Assembly (NCBI GenBank): GCA_020636405.1
Contig: JACJXW010000004.1
Location: 1,364,001-1,428,000, forward strand
DNA from: Lewinellaceae bacterium
GTDB taxonomy: Bacteria > Bacteroidota > Bacteroidia > Chitinophagales > Saprospiraceae
Direction of reading: 5' to 3'
DNA length: 64,000 nucleotides
Shown: positions 1-7,961 of the stretch, piece after piece
Layout: each line of letters starts with the position of its first letter
How positions within the stretch are numbered: position 1 is the stretch's first letter
Translations under genes and position numbers: made by a program
The notes under the pieces: generated by a model
Told to the model about the DNA's origin: nothing
Seen by the model: the letters and a program-made list of their open reading frames with translations, nothing else
Databases searched by the model: none

Positions 1-70
1 TAGCTCAGCGAGTAAGATAAGAATAAAATCAGTAGCCGGAACCAAAGGAAGTGGGAAGCCGACAACATAA

Positions 71-102
71 ACGAATCCACGAATCCACGAATCCACGAAT
101 CC
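71..102. repeat. Tandem array, 4 x 8 bp (ACGAATCC)
   Basis: Four exact head-to-tail copies of ACGAATCC end one base before the 3' end of the trehalase gene. The core word CACGAAT recurs in other spacers of the window (near 11580-11680 and 35563-35682). Nothing else is visible in positions 1-70. Confidence 0.9.
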
Positions 103-103
103 C

Positions 104-1702
104 CTACTCCTCCATCAGCAACCGCAAAAGGACCCCATTGGTCCATCCGAAACCATCCTGTACCGGGTACTCGCCACCGCCGGCCAGCAGGCTCATGTCT
201 TCTACGTTATACTTTTCGACCATTTTACCGGTGTTGCGATAAACTTTGATGTTGAGGTTCACCCAGCGTTTTTTTGCCTCGTTGGCCAGTTCCTGGAAGC
301 CGTAATTGCGCAGCGCCACGATACTGGCCCATTGCAGGGGCGCCCAGCCATTGGGAGCGTCCCATTGCTGGCCGGTGTGGTTGAGGGTGGTCAGCAGGCC
401 GCCCGCCTTGAGGAAGTCACGCTCGAGGACGGCCGCTGCCTTCCTGGCTTGCTCGGGGACAGCGATGTTAAAGAAAAGGGGGAACATGCCTGCCAGCGAA
501 GGTACGTCGATGATGGAGTCGGCCACAAAGTCGTAATCCTTAAAGAAGGATCCGGTACTGTCCCAGCAGTAGCGCAGAATGGATATCTGGCGCTGCAGGG
601 CGCGCTGTTGGAAGATGCTGGTATTTTCCTGGTCGCCGGCCTGGGCGTAGGCGGCGGCCAGGGTTTGCTCCAGGTTGTAGAGCAGGCAGTTGAGGTCAAC
701 GGGAATAATGTCATTGGTGTGGATGGTATGCAGGTTTTCCTTATCCGCCAGCCAGCGGCTGGAAAAATCCCAGCCGGATTCGCAGGCCGAACGGATGTGG
801 CGGTAGGCCGTCTTTTCATCGCGCCCGCTCTTTTCTACGGTCTCCACATCATCGCGGTACATCTCGGCGCGGGGGTAATCCCCTTCGTCCCAGTAGCGGT
901 TGAGGATGCTGCCGTCCTTGAGGCGTACGACATGCCCGACGGCAGGGTTCTCGGCGCTGGCTTGTTCTATGCCGTTCATCCAGAACCGGTACTCTTTTTC
1001 CAGTTGAGGGAGGTACTTTTGATACACCTCGCTCCCTTTTTCGGTGGCCAGCAACTGCACCATAGCGGCGAAGAAGGGCGGCTGGGAGCGCGTCAGGAAG
1101 TAATCGCGGTTGCCGTTGGGGATAAAGCCGATGGTGTCGATCAGGTAGGCGAAGTTGTCGATCATATTCTCGATCATATCCACCTTGCCGGCGGCCTGCA
1201 GGCCCAGCATGGTGAAGTAACTGTCCCAGTAATAGATCTCCCCGAATCGGCCGCCGGGCACGATGTAGGGATTGGGCAGGGGGATAAGCGTGCCGCGGAC
1301 GGCGGCCGTATCGTCGGGCTGTCGCGTGAGCACCGGCCAGAGTTCGTTGATGTGCTCGGCGGCGCTTCGGCTGGTGTCGCTCTGGTAACCGGAGGCATAC
1401 TGCCTGGGCAGTTCGAAATTATCGAGTACGAAAGCCTTCAGGTCGAAGCTTTCCAGGCCTTTTGCGGATTGGTACTTGTCGAGGATCTCATCGGTGGGGT
1501 ACTTGGGCGTACAATCCACAAACGTCTTCCCGTCAGGGAAAACCTGGTTCATCTGGACGGCGATGAAGAGTTCCCCGTACCGCTCCTGCGGAGGGAGGTT
1601 CTGCTTGGTCTCCAGGTATTCTACAGTGCGATCGGGCGCCTGCCGGCAGGCGGTAGTGGTCAGAATGAGCATCATGATCAGTGTCCGGAAGAAGTATTTC
1701 AT
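104..1702 (-). CDS. treA: Exported alpha,alpha-trehalase (GH37), lipoprotein
   Basis: Hydrolyses trehalose to two glucose molecules. The 532 residues match the usual 530-570 of bacterial GH37 enzymes. Both family signatures are present: PGGRFGEIYYWDSY near residue 150 and QWDAPNGWAPLQW near residue 445. The expected catalytic regions are ESGWDFSSRW (general acid Asp) and GGGEYPVQDGFGWTNG (base Glu). The N-terminus is a signal peptide ending in a lipobox (LTTTAC), so the enzyme probably sits on the periplasmic side of a membrane as a lipoprotein. It is divergent from the VWA gene across a 164-bp spacer (1703-1866) that should hold both promoters; I could not assign boxes there. The treA symbol is chosen for a periplasmic trehalase; the family assignment is firm and the localisation is inferred. 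Confidence 0.93.
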   Translation of the reverse strand: MKYFFRTLIMMLILTTTACRQAPDRTVEYLETKQNLPPQERYGELFIAVQMNQVFPDGKTFVDCTPKYPTDEILDKYQSAKGLESFDLKAFVLDNFELPRQYASGYQSDTSRSAAEHINELWPVLTRQPDDTAAVRGTLIPLPNPYIVPGGRFGEIYYWDSYFTMLGLQAAGKVDMIENMIDNFAYLIDTIGFIPNGNRDYFLTRSQPPFFAAMVQLLATEKGSEVYQKYLPQLEKEYRFWMNGIEQASAENPAVGHVVRLKDGSILNRYWDEGDYPRAEMYRDDVETVEKSGRDEKTAYRHIRSACESGWDFSSRWLADKENLHTIHTNDIIPVDLNCLLYNLEQTLAAAYAQAGDQENTSIFQQRALQRQISILRYCWDSTGSFFKDYDFVADSIIDVPSLAGMFPLFFNIAVPEQARKAAAVLERDFLKAGGLLTTLNHTGQQWDAPNGWAPLQWASIVALRNYGFQELANEAKKRWVNLNIKVYRNTGKMVEKYNVEDMSLLAGGGEYPVQDGFGWTNGVLLRLLMEE

Positions 1703-1866
1703 CTTTTGAGGGTTTTTAGACTTTGAATTGAAGGCCAGGCCATCACCCGAAGCCCGGAAAATGTTTTGCAGGGTGGTAAATATAGTTCAACTTGGCCATT
1801 TTACCATAACTTGTGGAATTAAGCCTGGAATCGTACCTTTACGAAGAAACCTGAACCCAAAATATT

Positions 1867-3285
1867 ATGAAACAGACAGCTCTCCTTGCACTAGTCTTTC
1901 TTTTTAGCATTTCTTCCGTTTTCCCCCAGGAAAATGCCAGATCAAGGAATATTCTGATCGTTCTCGACGGCTCCGGCTCCATGTGGGCTAAGGCCGGCGG
2001 TGAATTTCGGATCGCCATGGCGCGGAAATCCATTGGGCAGTTGTTGGAAACGCTGCCCCCGGAAGCACAGCTGGGCCTTATCGCCTACGGGCACCGCCGC
2101 AAAGACGATTGCGCCGATATCGAGGTGCTTATTCCTTCCGGGGCCCTGGACAAGGCGGCCGTTAAATCCAAATTGGACGCCATCAACCCCACCGGCAAAA
2201 CCCCGATTACCGCTTCCCTCCAGGAAGCCTTTGGGATGATCCGTTCTTCCCCAGAACCCGTTTCCCTGATACTGGTCAGCGATGGGCTGGAGACTTGCAA
2301 CGCCGACCCTTGTGCGGCCGTACGCCTGGCCAAAGCGGAGGGCCTGCCCTTCGTACTGCATGTCATTGGGCTGGGCCTGGAGGAAGAGAACGTCGCTCAG
2401 CTGGAGTGCCTGGCACAGGAGGGCGGCGGCCTGTATTTTGAGGCGAAAGATAGCGGGTCGCTAAGCGAAGCGCTGGTGCAGGCATCAGAAACACCGCTGG
2501 ATACCAGTGGCGGATTCTTTTGGGTCAAAGGTGTGGCCAATGGCAAGCTGACCGACCTGGCCGTCATCCTGGAGGATGAGCAGGGACAGTGGGCCGCCGG
2601 CGCCCGTACCTACGAAACCCCGGAAACCAACCCTCGCCTGATCCGCTTGCCGAAGGGGGCCTACCAGGTGAGGATCGATGCCATAAAAATGAAAGGAGAA
2701 GGCCAGGAGTCCTTTGAGGTCAATATAACCGAAGGCGATACCATCAAACATACAGCCGATTTTTCTACAGGAGAGCTGGCGGTGAAAGTTACCCGAAACG
2801 GAGCGTTGAGCGACGCTACGCTGAACGTTTTTCGCCCGGAAGGCGGCCCGCCGGTAGCTTCCGGCCGTTCCTACAATTCTGCCACGAGCAACCCCAGGGT
2901 TTTTACGCTCACGGCCGGAGAATACTTCCTGGAGATCGGATCGATAGAGGTAAAGGGGGTGAACAAAGTAGTGGTCAGAGGGCTGGAGGTATCGGCCAGT
3001 GAGCGGGAGGAAGTAACCCATGATTTTGAAAGCGGAACGCTGAAGGTTGGAGCGAGCAATCCTTCGGGTTTGCTGGATGCGCTGGTCTATGTCAAGCCGC
3101 TGGAAGGCGGCCCGGCCATTGCCCAGGGCCGGACGTATACCTCCGAGGCCAACAACCCCAAGGCCTTTGAACTGGCTACCGGAAGATACCTGGTGGAGGT
3201 AAAGCAGGTAAAGGGGCCCAACCAGGAAAGCTTCGAGGTAGAGGTGAAGAAAGGAACCACAACGGAGCGCATGCTGCAGTGGTGA
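1867..3285 (+). CDS. Secreted VWA-domain protein with three C-terminal repeats
   Basis: 472 residues. A signal peptide (residues 1-21) is followed by a von Willebrand factor A domain. Its MIDAS motif DGSGSMW places the metal-binding residues at D34, S36 and S38; a later Thr (TPITAS) and Asp (VSDGLETC) complete a plausible metal site. From about residue 235 to the end there are three tandem repeats of roughly 80 residues, each with an (A/G)RxYxxxxxNPR/K motif followed by a GxYxVE-type strand, resembling carboxypeptidase-regulatory or other beta-sandwich modules. Such proteins usually mediate metal-dependent protein binding at the envelope. The gene is followed 67 bp later by a sigma factor gene, but I see no firm operon signal. 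The specific ligand is unknown. Confidence 0.85.
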   Translation: MKQTALLALVFLFSISSVFPQENARSRNILIVLDGSGSMWAKAGGEFRIAMARKSIGQLLETLPPEAQLGLIAYGHRRKDDCADIEVLIPSGALDKAAVKSKLDAINPTGKTPITASLQEAFGMIRSSPEPVSLILVSDGLETCNADPCAAVRLAKAEGLPFVLHVIGLGLEEENVAQLECLAQEGGGLYFEAKDSGSLSEALVQASETPLDTSGGFFWVKGVANGKLTDLAVILEDEQGQWAAGARTYETPETNPRLIRLPKGAYQVRIDAIKMKGEGQESFEVNITEGDTIKHTADFSTGELAVKVTRNGALSDATLNVFRPEGGPPVASGRSYNSATSNPRVFTLTAGEYFLEIGSIEVKGVNKVVVRGLEVSASEREEVTHDFESGTLKVGASNPSGLLDALVYVKPLEGGPAIAQGRTYTSEANNPKAFELATGRYLVEVKQVKGPNQESFEVEVKKGTTTERMLQW

Positions 3286-3352
3286 AAGAATTTTCTCTGT
3301 TCACGCAGCTTCCACCTCCGTTCTGTGCGTACAGACAAGAGAAGCATTCGCC

Positions 3353-3916
3353 ATGCCTGAAGAGAAGATTAATCTTACACTTATTCTTCAAGGGTGCCTG
3401 CGTGGCAGCCGGAATAGCCAGCGTAAGCTCTACGAATATTTTTATGGCTATGCGTTGAACATTTGCCTGCATTATTCCAGAAATCGGGAAGAGGCAGTGG
3501 AGATATTGAATGATGCCTTTCTCAAAGTATTTACCAAGCTCGAGCAGTACGACCCGGACTATCCTTTCCGGGGATGGCTGAGGCGCATTCTCATCCATTC
3601 AGCTATTGACTACCACCGGAGGAACCACAAGCACGCTCCTCACCTGGAGTTGATGGCCTCGGCGGATGTAGCGGAGGAAGAAATTCCTATGCCACAGATC
3701 TCTCCGGATGAGGACCTTCTTCCCATTCTTCAACAACTGACCCCGGCATACCGCGTGGTTTTTATCCTGTTCGTTATGGAAAGCTATAAACACCACGAGA
3801 TCGCCGAGATGCTGAATATCAGCGTGAGTACCTCCCGCTCTAATTTACTGCGGGCAAAGGAAAAGCTGCGCGCTTTACTGGAGAAGGGTAGGGGTAAATC
3901 GGCCAAAACGAATTGA
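3353..3916 (+). CDS. ECF-type RNA polymerase sigma factor
   Basis: 187 residues with the two domains of a sigma-70 family ECF factor. Region 2 covers about residues 25-85 (AVEILNDAFLKVFTKL and a GWLRRILIHSAIDYHRR stretch, matching the -10 recognition and melting helices). Region 4 covers about residues 120-180 (LTPAYRVVFILFVMESY, then a helix-turn-helix EIAEMLNISVSTSRSNLLRA). It would direct RNA polymerase to a small regulon. The stop codon lies one base before the start of the next gene, so the two are translationally coupled. In Bacteroidota such partners are usually anti-sigma factors, which suggests that the next protein controls this sigma factor. Confidence 0.92.
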   Translation: MPEEKINLTLILQGCLRGSRNSQRKLYEYFYGYALNICLHYSRNREEAVEILNDAFLKVFTKLEQYDPDYPFRGWLRRILIHSAIDYHRRNHKHAPHLELMASADVAEEEIPMPQISPDEDLLPILQQLTPAYRVVFILFVMESYKHHEIAEMLNISVSTSRSNLLRAKEKLRALLEKGRGKSAKTN

Positions 3917-3917
3917 A

Positions 3918-5195
3918 ATGGACGATTTTTACAAACAATTTCGGGAAAACCTGGAGAACCGCCCCGAACCTGCCTTTGAGGAAAAAGACTGGCGGGGGAT
4001 GGAACGGCTGCTGGATCAACAGGGTAAACGGCCTTGGCACCTGGCCTGGTGGTGGGCCATTCCTTTCCTGTTGTTGTTGCTGGGAGCCAATGCTTTCGTT
4101 TTGCTCGAGCAGAAAAGGGTGGCCCGAAAGCTGGAGGAGATGACTGTAACCCGGGATACTGTTTTCCATTCCAGGGTGATCTATGTTTCCGATACTATTT
4201 ACCGGACTGAGGTGATCCGGGAAAAGGTGGCCGTCGGTTCGACTGTTCCGGTAAACACTTCTAACTTTAGCAGTTGGTGGGCGCTTTCTGCCAGGGCCCC
4301 ACGCTCTCTGGCCGATTTCGGCCCGCCGTCCGCCGGGCTATACCTGCCAGGCTATACGCAGCAATATCCCCCTCTGGCAGAACAGCAGGACAAAGGAGCG
4401 GAACAGCATCCTGGCGCCGGATCCGGTGAGAAGGAGGATGGGCTTCAGAATAAGCCTTACCTCCGTAGCCTCTTGACGCCACTTCCTTCCTCCGGCTTGC
4501 CGGCCTTCATTTGGGGATATGAAGTACCGCTATCGGAGATGCCCTTGGAACCCGTATTGTACCGAAAAAGGAAAACCGCTCTGCAGTATCTCTATCCATT
4601 ACGCCCCAAAGGGCTGCAGTTGGGCCTTAGCGGCGGTGGCGCCTTCCCGTTCAGCCAAAGCCTTTCCCGACAGGCAGGAGGTATGGCCGGGCTGCAACTG
4701 GCCGTAGAGTTTTCTCCCCATATCCGCATGTGGGCTGATGCTTCCTATTTCAGGATACTTCTAGAGACCGCGCAGATGGATGAATCCATTGGAGTGCCCC
4801 TTATTGAACCACCTTCTGACGATTTTATCTTTTCCAAGGCGGAAGTGCCGCAACCGACTTTACAGGGCTCTGTCGGAATGCAGTACCTGTTTGCAACCGA
4901 CGGCAAATGGAGCCCTTTTGCCGGCCTGGGGTACGGCTCTGCAACCCTGTTGCCTCATGATGTCATTTACGAGTTCAAAAATCCGGCGACAGAAGAAGAA
5001 TGGAACTTCGACAGCAGGATTCCTGGCAGTAGCTGGTACAATGGCTTCGTAATCTTTCAGGCTGGAGTGGAATACGAACTCTCCCGAAGTTGGAACGGGC
5101 AGTTGCGGGCGAGTTACCGGGCCAACTGGAATAATCTCAGCCCACTGTACCCCCGGATACTGGACCTTCGGGCAGGGCTGCTGTACAGGTTCTGA
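3918..5195 (+). CDS. Putative anti-sigma-like membrane protein with C-terminal beta-barrel-like domain
   Basis: 425 residues, starting one base after the sigma factor stop codon. The first 45 residues are charged and cytosolic in character (EKDWRGMERLLDQQ). A transmembrane helix follows at about 48-68 (WAIPFLLLLLGANAFVLL), then a low-complexity periplasmic linker of about 150 residues. The last 190 residues or so alternate polar and hydrophobic residues, are rich in Gly and aromatics, and end in LRAGLLYRF with a C-terminal Phe, as outer-membrane barrels do. An inner-membrane anchor and a barrel in one chain is an odd topology. By position it may be the anti-sigma factor. No FecR or zinc-finger (ZAS) motif is visible, so this role is inferred from context only. 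Confidence 0.6.
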   Translation: MDDFYKQFRENLENRPEPAFEEKDWRGMERLLDQQGKRPWHLAWWWAIPFLLLLLGANAFVLLEQKRVARKLEEMTVTRDTVFHSRVIYVSDTIYRTEVIREKVAVGSTVPVNTSNFSSWWALSARAPRSLADFGPPSAGLYLPGYTQQYPPLAEQQDKGAEQHPGAGSGEKEDGLQNKPYLRSLLTPLPSSGLPAFIWGYEVPLSEMPLEPVLYRKRKTALQYLYPLRPKGLQLGLSGGGAFPFSQSLSRQAGGMAGLQLAVEFSPHIRMWADASYFRILLETAQMDESIGVPLIEPPSDDFIFSKAEVPQPTLQGSVGMQYLFATDGKWSPFAGLGYGSATLLPHDVIYEFKNPATEEEWNFDSRIPGSSWYNGFVIFQAGVEYELSRSWNGQLRASYRANWNNLSPLYPRILDLRAGLLYRF

Positions 5196-5229
5196 AAGCA
5201 TATTTGATTCAGGCACTAAACCCATAGCG

Positions 5230-6033
5230 ATGAAACGGTCGATAACTATTATTTTTAACACGGCGCTGCTCCTGTCCCTGATTGCCGGCGCTGGGGCTGC
5301 TCAATCTCCCTATAATCTCAATTTTGGCAGAGAAGCGCTGGTGATCGGTGCTGGCGGTGCATCTCTGGTTGGTGGTGTTCTGTTGAAAGACCAGACCGCC
5401 CTGTTCACACCCGATGAATTGGCGCGGCTCGACCCCTCCCAGGTCAATAGTTTTGACCGGGGGGCCATTGACAATGTCTCCCGGCATGCTCGGGAAGCCA
5501 GCGATTATTTTTTGAATGGCTCTCATGTCTTTCCACTGTTATTCCTGGCCAATCAGGATACTCGCCGCGATTTTGGAAAGATCGCTTTCCTGTGGGGGGA
5601 GACGCTGATGCTCAACGGCGGGCTCACCTTCGCCTCGAAATACGCTTTTCGCCGGCCCCGTCCATTTGTATACAATAGGGAGATAGACGTACAGTATAAA
5701 ATGACGGTCAGTGCCAAAACCGCTTTCTTTTCCGGCCATACCTCCATGACGGCCGCCAATACCTTCTTCGCTGCCAAAGTGTTTTCGGATTACTTTCCGG
5801 AAAGTGGTTGGAAACCGGTGGTCTGGTCCACAGCTGTTGTCATTCCCGCCATAACGGGGTACCTCCGGGTGCGTGCCGGGCGCCATTATCCCTCTGACGT
5901 CATCGTGGGTTATGCTACCGGTGCACTGTTGGGTTATTTCATTCCCCATCTGCACAAGCGGCCAGGTTTGAAAGACAAAGGCCTCGAACTGCACGGAGGC
6001 CTGAACGGGGCCTTGTTGCGCCTGACTTTCTAA
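5230..6033 (+). CDS. PAP2-family acid phosphatase, exported
   Basis: 267 residues with an N-terminal signal peptide (cleavage near AGAAQS). All three motifs of the PAP2/vanadium haloperoxidase superfamily are present: KYAFRRPRP (KX6RP), FSGHTS (SGH) and RVRAGRHYPSD (RX5HX3D). The family removes phosphate from lipid phosphates such as phosphatidate, phosphatidylglycerophosphate or undecaprenyl diphosphate. Hydrophobic helices surround the motifs, so the protein is membrane associated with its active site on the periplasmic side. It follows the sigma/anti-sigma pair after 34 bp and may share its transcript. The precise substrate cannot be told from sequence. Confidence 0.85.
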   Translation: MKRSITIIFNTALLLSLIAGAGAAQSPYNLNFGREALVIGAGGASLVGGVLLKDQTALFTPDELARLDPSQVNSFDRGAIDNVSRHAREASDYFLNGSHVFPLLFLANQDTRRDFGKIAFLWGETLMLNGGLTFASKYAFRRPRPFVYNREIDVQYKMTVSAKTAFFSGHTSMTAANTFFAAKVFSDYFPESGWKPVVWSTAVVIPAITGYLRVRAGRHYPSDVIVGYATGALLGYFIPHLHKRPGLKDKGLELHGGLNGALLRLTF

Positions 6034-6041
6034 GCGCACAG

Positions 6042-7166
6042 TCAGCTTATCAGGCGGCCTACGTGGAAGGCTGTCCGCTCTAGCCCCTGGGCCGTTTCTT
6101 TCAGCGCTTCCTCCAGGCTCACGGGCCGGTTCTGTATTGAAAAGGCGGCCTTCAGCCCGATAGCCTCTATTTCTTCCGGGCTGGCGAGCATGGCTCCGCA
6201 TAGGGCTACTACCGGAATGCCGGCAACTCTGGCGCGCCGGGTGATCCCGAAGATGAGCTTGCCATGGAGGGTCTGTCGGTCGACCTTGCCTTCACCGGTG
6301 AGGATGAGCTGAACATCTTGCAGCTGATCCTCAAAGCGGGTGAAATCCATTACGGCTTCAATGCCAGGCCGAAGGCGGCCGCCCAGGAATGCCATCGCCC
6401 CCGCCCCGAGCCCGCCGGCGGCGCCGGCGCCGGGGACAGCGGCAAAGTCCTCCCCGAATTTGTTCTCCAGGAGCAGGGCAAAATGCCGCAGGCCTTTGTC
6501 GAGCAGGGCAACATCATCTGCATCGGCGCCCTTCTGAGGGGCATAGACGTAGGCGGCCCCCTTCTCTCCAAAGAGCGGGTTGTCGACATCGCATAAGACT
6601 TCCACCTCCACACCTTCCAGATCGGCCAGCAGATGGCTGTTGTCAATGGTTGAGGCCTTCGCCAGGTTTTCACCAGTAGCAGGCAGTCGTTCGCCTTTTT
6701 CGTCGAAAAAACGGTAGCCAAGGGCGGCTGCCATCCCCATGCCGGCGTCGTTGGTGGCACTGCCGCCGATGCCCAGCAATATTTTGGTGGCGCCGCGCTG
6801 GATGGCGTCGAGAAGGAGTTCGCCGGTGCCGAAAGTAGTTGTCCGCAGGGCGGAACGTTCCTCCGGCTTCAGCAGGGGCAGGCCCGATGCTGCCGCCATT
6901 TCGATGAACGCTGTCCGGCCATCGCCAGATAGCCCGTAGCCGGCGGTGACGGGCCGGAAAAACGGGTCGTTGACTTCCTTTTCTACCCACTGGCCCCGGC
7001 TGTGGTAGGTAAGGATCTCCGCCGTGCCTTCGCCTCCGTCTGCCATAGGGAAAAGAATGGTCTCGGATTGAGGGAGCGCCCGCCGGAGGCCCCGGGCCAT
7101 GGCCTGGCATACTTCCAGGGCGGGGAGGGCGTCTTTAAAGGAATCGGCAGCAATGAGGATTTTCAT
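6042..7166 (-). CDS. glxK: Glycerate kinase (GlxK/GarK family)
   Basis: 374 residues, the usual length of the class II glycerate kinase family (PF02595). It opens with the characteristic MKILIAADSFKDALPA and contains MADGGEGTAE, GIGGSATNDAGMGMAAALG and LTGEGKVDRQT, all family hallmarks. The enzyme phosphorylates D-glycerate to 2- or 3-phosphoglycerate, feeding glyoxylate/glycerate carbon into lower glycolysis. Its start codon overlaps the stop of the upstream MarR-like regulator by 4 bp (7163-7166), so the two genes form one operon and are probably translationally coupled. The glyoxylate-shunt genes lie about 7 kb away and are not obviously co-transcribed. Which phosphoglycerate isomer is made cannot be judged. 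Confidence 0.92.
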   Translation of the reverse strand: MKILIAADSFKDALPALEVCQAMARGLRRALPQSETILFPMADGGEGTAEILTYHSRGQWVEKEVNDPFFRPVTAGYGLSGDGRTAFIEMAAASGLPLLKPEERSALRTTTFGTGELLLDAIQRGATKILLGIGGSATNDAGMGMAAALGYRFFDEKGERLPATGENLAKASTIDNSHLLADLEGVEVEVLCDVDNPLFGEKGAAYVYAPQKGADADDVALLDKGLRHFALLLENKFGEDFAAVPGAGAAGGLGAGAMAFLGGRLRPGIEAVMDFTRFEDQLQDVQLILTGEGKVDRQTLHGKLIFGITRRARVAGIPVVALCGAMLASPEEIEAIGLKAAFSIQNRPVSLEEALKETAQGLERTAFHVGRLIS

Positions 7167-7783
7167 GCTTCAGTATATTTCTCCATGATTTCATCCAACT
7201 GAGTTCCCTGGTCGTTCTCCCAGATCGGCTGATGGAAGTGCAACAACTTGCGGGCCAGGTGGAGGAACTGGCCTTTTTCCTCGGCAGCCAGGCCGCCGCT
7301 GATGATCTTACTGGCCTTGGCCATTTCTGAGAGGCTCTCCATGAAAGCTGCTCTGCCCTTGGCAGTGACTCTTACTTTTTTGGAGCGGCCATCTTCCGGA
7401 TCATCGTAATCTTCGATCAAACCCCTGCGGATCAGGCGGCGGATCACTTCCATACCTGGCGAGAACTCAATAAAATTGTATCGAATGAGTTCCGATTTCC
7501 TGAGGTCTCCTGTTTCCTGCAAGGTAGCCAAAAATGCAAAATCATCCCCACCTTTCAGGGGGGTGTTTGCCAGGGCTGTTTTGACATAGTGCCGGGCATG
7601 CTTGTATAACTTGCCCAGGCCAATGGCCATTTCATCATCCAAGGAAGTATTCGGCATCCCTGTCCTTGGGCGTTCGTATCTGCTGTTGAGCCATAAGGCA
7701 AAATCTGCCATATTGGCCTCTCCACCTTCTTTTTCATATTGTTCACATCGATCCAGCAGTTCGTGCAATAGTGCGTATTTCAT
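7163..7783 (-). CDS. MarR-like winged-helix transcriptional regulator
   Basis: 206 residues. The central part (about residues 85-150) reads as a MarR winged helix: DDFAFLATLQETGDLRKSEL, a recognition segment FSPGMEVIRRLIRRGLIED, and the wing DDPEDGRSKKVRVTAKGRA. The Arg/Lys-rich wing after the DPEDGR turn is typical. The N-terminal 60 residues and the C-terminal helices would form the dimer interface. It is first in an operon with glycerate kinase and divergent from a TonB-dependent receptor gene. An inverted repeat with TAAACTAT arms lies in the shared spacer and is a candidate operator. The ligand is unknown. The protein is longer than most MarR members (about 140-160 residues). Confidence 0.82.
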   Translation of the reverse strand: MKYALLHELLDRCEQYEKEGGEANMADFALWLNSRYERPRTGMPNTSLDDEMAIGLGKLYKHARHYVKTALANTPLKGGDDFAFLATLQETGDLRKSELIRYNFIEFSPGMEVIRRLIRRGLIEDYDDPEDGRSKKVRVTAKGRAAFMESLSEMAKASKIISGGLAAEEKGQFLHLARKLLHFHQPIWENDQGTQLDEIMEKYTEA

Positions 7784-7829
7784 CGGCAGCTTGATAAAAA
7801 GATCCTGAATTTTTTCTCTGGCCTCTAAA

Positions 7830-7837
7830 CAAAAATA
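7830..7837 (-). promoter_or_regulatory. Candidate -7 box for the MarR/glycerate kinase operon
   Basis: Read on the minus strand this is TATTTTTG, a full match to the Bacteroidota -7 consensus TAnnTTTG, 47 bp upstream of the regulator start codon. The spacer is AT-rich compared with its surroundings. Assignment rests on consensus and position only. Confidence 0.5.
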
Positions 7838-7839
7838 AT

Positions 7840-7881
7840 TAAACTATGTTTTTGGTGTATTAATTATTTAAAAATAGTTTA
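7840..7881. promoter_or_regulatory. Inverted repeat, candidate MarR-type operator
   Basis: Arms TAAACTAT (7840-7847) and ATAGTTTA (7874-7881) are exact reverse complements 26 bp apart in the divergent spacer between the MarR-like regulator and the TonB receptor gene; T and A runs extend the symmetry inward. The site lies where a regulator could control both directions. Binding is an inference. Confidence 0.4.
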
Positions 7882-7961
7882 TGGTGAATTCTCAACTAAA
7901 ACAGTTTACTGTTGTTGACCGCTATATTGAAAATTTCACGAACGATTCAAGAAACTTGATT

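Noticed and set aside
332..1726. Long open frame of 464 codons opposite the trehalase gene
   Set aside because: It is the mirror of a GC-rich coding frame, has no motif, and the trehalase signatures fix the opposite strand.
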